Assembly: GCA_035527835.1 (NCBI GenBank)
Contig: DATKZS010000159.1
Location: forward strand, 1-7,393
Length of the DNA: 7,393 nucleotides
Source: DATKZS01 sp035527835 [NCBI: bacterium]
Lineage (GTDB): Bacteria; RBG-13-61-14
Direction of reading: 5' to 3'
The notes below the pieces were generated by a model. The model was given only the letters and a program-made list of their open reading frames with translations. It made no database searches and was not told the origin of the DNA. Shown here piece after piece: positions 5,502 to 7,393 of this stretch (positions are counted from its first letter, which is position 1; each line of letters starts with the position of its first letter). The position numbers and the translations under genes were made by a program.

Positions 5502-6350
5502 ATGAAGGAGCGAGACGGCAAGGATGAGGTGCGGGAGCAGGTTTCGCGGGCGTACACGCAGGCGGTGCGGGGCGGCGGGTGCTGCTCGGGAGCGCCGGTG
5601 CAGAAGGGCGTTGCGGCGAAGCTTGCGGGGTACAGCCGGGAGGAGCTGGAGGCGCTGCCGGCGGAGGCGGTGGTGAACTCGTTCGGGTGCGGCAATCCGC
5701 TGGCCTACTCCGAGGTCAAGGAGGGCGAGGTGGTATTGGACCTGGGCTCGGGCGCGGGCATTGACATTTTGCTCGCGGGCAAGAAGGTTGGCCCGCGGGG
5801 CCGCGCCATCGGCATTGACATGACCGACGAGATGCTGGGGCGGGCCCGGGAGAACATCGCGGCGTCGGGGCTCACGAACGTCGAGGTGCGGAAGGGCATT
5901 ATCGAGGACCTGCCGGTGGAGAGCGGTTCGGTGGACTGGGTAATCTCGAACTGCGTGATCAACCTGTCTCCGGACAAGCCGCGGGTGTTCGCGGAGATCG
6001 CGCGGGTGTTGAAGCCCGGCGGGCGGATGCAGGTCTCGGACATCGTGGTCAAGGACCTTCCGGCGTGGGTTCGGGACGACAAGGCACTGTACAACTCGTG
6101 CATCGCGGGCGCGGTGAGCGAGCAAGAGTACCTGGACGGTCTCAAGGCGGAGGGCCTCACTGACGTCATGGTCAAGGAGCGGCTCGTTTACGACGCGGCC
6201 CAGATCGGCTCTCTGATCCAGTCGGAACTCGCGGACGGGGCCGGCGGCTGCTGCGGCATGCCCGCCGACAACCCCATCATCCTGGAGGCGGCCAGGGAGT
6301 TCCAGGGAAAAGTCTGGAGCGCGAAGATTTGCGCGCGCAAGCCGGGGTAG
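5502..6350 (+). CDS. arsM: Arsenite S-adenosylmethionine methyltransferase
   Basis: ArsM methylates As(III) with S-adenosylmethionine in the cytoplasm, yielding mono-, di- and trimethyl arsenicals. The 282-residue protein has the usual length. The SAM-binding motif I is VLDLGSGAGID (78-88), with acidic Asp106 in IGIDMTDEML. The three arsenic-binding cysteines of the family are present: Cys63 in NSFGCGNP, Cys151 in ISNCVINLSPDKP and Cys200 in YNSCIAGA. Cys27-Cys28 in GGGCCSG may provide the fourth. A further pair, Cys250-Cys251 (GGCCG), lies near the C-terminus, and Cys277 follows. The start at 5502 has GGGAGG (5490-5495) 6 bp upstream; the in-frame ATG at 5472 has none at a useful distance. 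The next gene begins 11 bp after the stop and is probably co-transcribed. No arsR, arsenite efflux or arsenate reductase gene lies in the window, so methylation may be the only local arsenic function. Confidence 0.95.
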   Translation: MKERDGKDEVREQVSRAYTQAVRGGGCCSGAPVQKGVAAKLAGYSREELEALPAEAVVNSFGCGNPLAYSEVKEGEVVLDLGSGAGIDILLAGKKVGPRGRAIGIDMTDEMLGRARENIAASGLTNVEVRKGIIEDLPVESGSVDWVISNCVINLSPDKPRVFAEIARVLKPGGRMQVSDIVVKDLPAWVRDDKALYNSCIAGAVSEQEYLDGLKAEGLTDVMVKERLVYDAAQIGSLIQSELADGAGGCCGMPADNPIILEAAREFQGKVWSAKICARKPG

Positions 6351-6356
6351 GACCCC
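6344..6356 (+). promoter_or_regulatory. Hairpin spanning the arsM stop and the downstream gene's RBS
   Basis: GGGGT (6344-6348) and ACCCC (6352-6356) form a perfect 5-bp stem with an AGG loop. The only Shine-Dalgarno-like sequence for the next gene, AGGA (6349-6352), sits in it, 9 bp before the ATG at 6362, and the arsM stop TAG is 6348-6350. A ribosome finishing arsM would open the hairpin, which would favour translational coupling. This is inference from base pairing only. Confidence 0.35.
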
Positions 6357-6361
6357 AGGCG

Positions 6362-7147
6362 ATGCGAAGAATTTTTTTAGCGGCGGCCATGTTATTGCCG
6401 GTCCTGGGCTCGGGGGCCGCGGAGAAGGGCGCGGCGCGGGTGGCGCACGTGTTCGTGGCGCTGTGCGACAACGAGCACCAGGGGATCGTGCCGGTGTCGG
6501 AGAGGCTCGGCAACGGCGACGATGCGGCGAACAACCTGTACTGGGGCGCGCTCTACGGTGTGAAGACGCATTTTAAGAAGAGCGCGGATTGGAAGCTGGT
6601 GGCGAGTCTGCCCGGCCCCAAGGCATCCGTGATCGAGCGGATCATCTTCAAGCACGGGAGCGGCGAGGTCTACCTGGTGGCGGACGCTTACCGGGGCAGC
6701 GCGATCCGGGAGGCGGTGGAGGATTTTCTGGAGGCCGCTTCCGGGGGCGGACGCGGGCGGGCGGCCGTGAGCCTGGGCGGGAAGCAAGTCGCGCTGCCCA
6801 TCGGCGGAGACGCGGAGCTGCTGGCGTACGTGGGCCATGACGGGCTCATGGATTTTTCGCTCGAGCGCCGGCCGGCCCACCAGGATGAGGTGCGCCGCAA
6901 GGTCATGATCCTGGCCTGCGCCAGCAAGCCCTTTTTCTCCGGCGCCATCAAACGGGCCGGCGCCGATCCGCTGCTCTGGACCACCGGGCTGCTGGCCCCG
7001 GAAGCCTACGTGCTCGAAGCGGCCGTGGCCGGATGGATCTCCCATGAAAACGGAGAACAGATCCGTTCCCGCGCCGCCGCCGCCTACAATCGGTATCAGA
7101 AATGCGGGATCAAAGCGGCGAGGAAGCTTTTTGCGGCCGGGTTCTGA
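6362..7147 (+). CDS. Secreted protein of unnamed family, possible caspase-like (clan CD) fold
   Basis: I do not recognise a named family. The 261-residue protein has a signal peptide (MRRIFLAAAMLLPVLGSGAA, cleavage near 20), so it is exported. Visible blocks: strand HVFVALCDN (29-37), then GNGDDAANNLYWGALYGVKTHF (50-71, best cut as two motifs), a second strand VYLVADAYRG (103-112), a helix to about 126, strand LLAYVGHDGLMDF (153-165), strand KVMILACAS (180-188), and strand LLWTTGLLAPEAY (204-216). A hydrophobic strand ending in His-(Asp)-Gly, followed by one ending in Ala-Cys, is the arrangement of caspase-like cysteine peptidases, with His159 and Cys186 as the dyad. The 27-residue spacing is short for that clan, and HDG replaces HG. 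It follows arsM by 11 bp, in a likely operon. A TTG start at 6329 is possible but would bury the signal peptide behind 11 residues. Coding status is secure; fold and function are hypothesis. Confidence 0.8.
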   Translation: MRRIFLAAAMLLPVLGSGAAEKGAARVAHVFVALCDNEHQGIVPVSERLGNGDDAANNLYWGALYGVKTHFKKSADWKLVASLPGPKASVIERIIFKHGSGEVYLVADAYRGSAIREAVEDFLEAASGGGRGRAAVSLGGKQVALPIGGDAELLAYVGHDGLMDFSLERRPAHQDEVRRKVMILACASKPFFSGAIKRAGADPLLWTTGLLAPEAYVLEAAVAGWISHENGEQIRSRAAAAYNRYQKCGIKAARKLFAAGF

Positions 7148-7171
7148 TTCGTCGGATAAACACGTATCAGA

Positions 7172-7303
7172 CCTTGTTCCACTAGAACTGGTTTCATAAA
7201 CCCCACAAGCACCCCAGACCAGAAGATTCGGAACAAGGATGTTAAGGATGTAAAGGATAAATCCGAGACTTTTCCCATCCTGTTTATCCTTAATATCCTT
7301 GTT
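7172..7303. repeat. Inverted repeat with 27-bp arms of three 9-bp AAGGAT units, plus a satellite copy
   Basis: Left arm 7232-7258 reads as three 9-bp units (AACAAGGAT, GTTAAGGAT, GTAAAGGAT). The right arm 7277-7303 is, in reverse complement, AACAAGGAT, ATTAAGGAT, AAACAGGAT, around an 18-nt loop. Upstream, CCTTGTTCC (7172-7180) is a perfect inverse of GGAACAAGG (7230-7238), so a third, competing pairing is possible. A small hairpin GGTTT-CAT-AAACC lies at 7190-7202. It lies 24 bp after the end of the secreted-protein gene and could act at the operon's 3' end as a stabilising or terminating hairpin. There is no gene in 7148-7393. Confidence 0.8.
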
Positions 7304-7309
7304 CAGTGC

Positions 7310-7361
7310 TGTCCAAAATAAACGGACCGGAGAACCGCCAAGACGCCAAGAGCGCCAAGGG
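7310..7361. repeat. Second-locus arm of the TGTCCAAAATA / CGCCAAG element, cut by window end
   Basis: TGTCCAAAATA (7310-7320) is followed by the same CGCCAAG array (7335-7360, spacing 8 and 9) as in the arms of the 5033-5294 element. There is a 1-bp length difference and several mismatches in the segment between them. The matching right arm, if present, lies beyond the window. It starts 7 bp after the preceding AAGGAT-type inverted repeat. Confidence 0.8.
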
Positions 7362-7393
7362 CGATGTTTTTATTAAATTCTCAAGCCGGCCTC

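Noticed and set aside
5310-6125. 271-residue minus-strand open frame opposite arsM
   Set aside because: It is antisense to a gene with all ArsM hallmarks and is composed of His/Arg/Leu-rich sequence without domains.

Overview
The window is about 7.4 kb of GC-rich DNA carrying six genes separated by repeat-rich intergenic gaps. The secreted proteins, a lipoprotein with a lipobox, purine-rich Shine-Dalgarno sites (GGGAGG) and sigma70-like promoters point to a Gram-negative-type bacterium. Desulfobacterota or a related environmental phylum would fit, but no marker gene here settles this. There is no rRNA, tRNA, CRISPR array, integrase or transposase gene.

Layout. (1) Bases 1-119: a 7-bp tandem repeat that runs into the 3' end of the first gene. 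(2) 112-1446, minus: a secreted C45-family Ntn-hydrolase/acyltransferase. (3) 1447-1902: a gene-free gap holding that gene's promoter, a possible plus-strand promoter and an 80-bp inverted repeat built from 10-bp units. (4) 1903-2814, plus: a membrane protein with an N-terminal compact domain, a four-cysteine zinc ribbon and a C-terminal DUF4190-like membrane hairpin. (5) 2866-3810, minus: a DUF523-DUF1722 fusion (TudS/RudS/YbgA type) with three cysteines placed to hold an Fe-S cluster. (6) 3896-4945, minus: a lipoprotein alpha/beta hydrolase of the proline-iminopeptidase type with a complete catalytic triad; it lies upstream of gene 5 on the same strand. A near-consensus promoter for gene 5 lies inside its last codons. 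(7) 4946-5501: a gene-free gap with the hydrolase promoter and a 262-bp MITE-like palindromic element with 58-bp terminal arms. (8) 5502-6350, plus: arsenite S-adenosylmethionine methyltransferase (ArsM). (9) 6362-7147, plus: a secreted protein of a family I cannot name, 11 bp after arsM. Its motif order resembles a caspase-like (clan CD) fold. (10) 7148-7393: a second 9-bp-unit inverted repeat, followed directly by one arm of the same MITE-like family.

How the genes relate. Only arsM and the secreted gene after it form a convincing operon. The hydrolase and the DUF523-DUF1722 gene may be co-transcribed, the second also having its own promoter. The rest looks like unrelated single genes separated by repeats. 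The two points most worth following are the secreted arsM partner with its His-Asp-Gly / Ala-Cys pair, and the families of inverted repeats built from 8-10 bp units that occupy three of the gaps.
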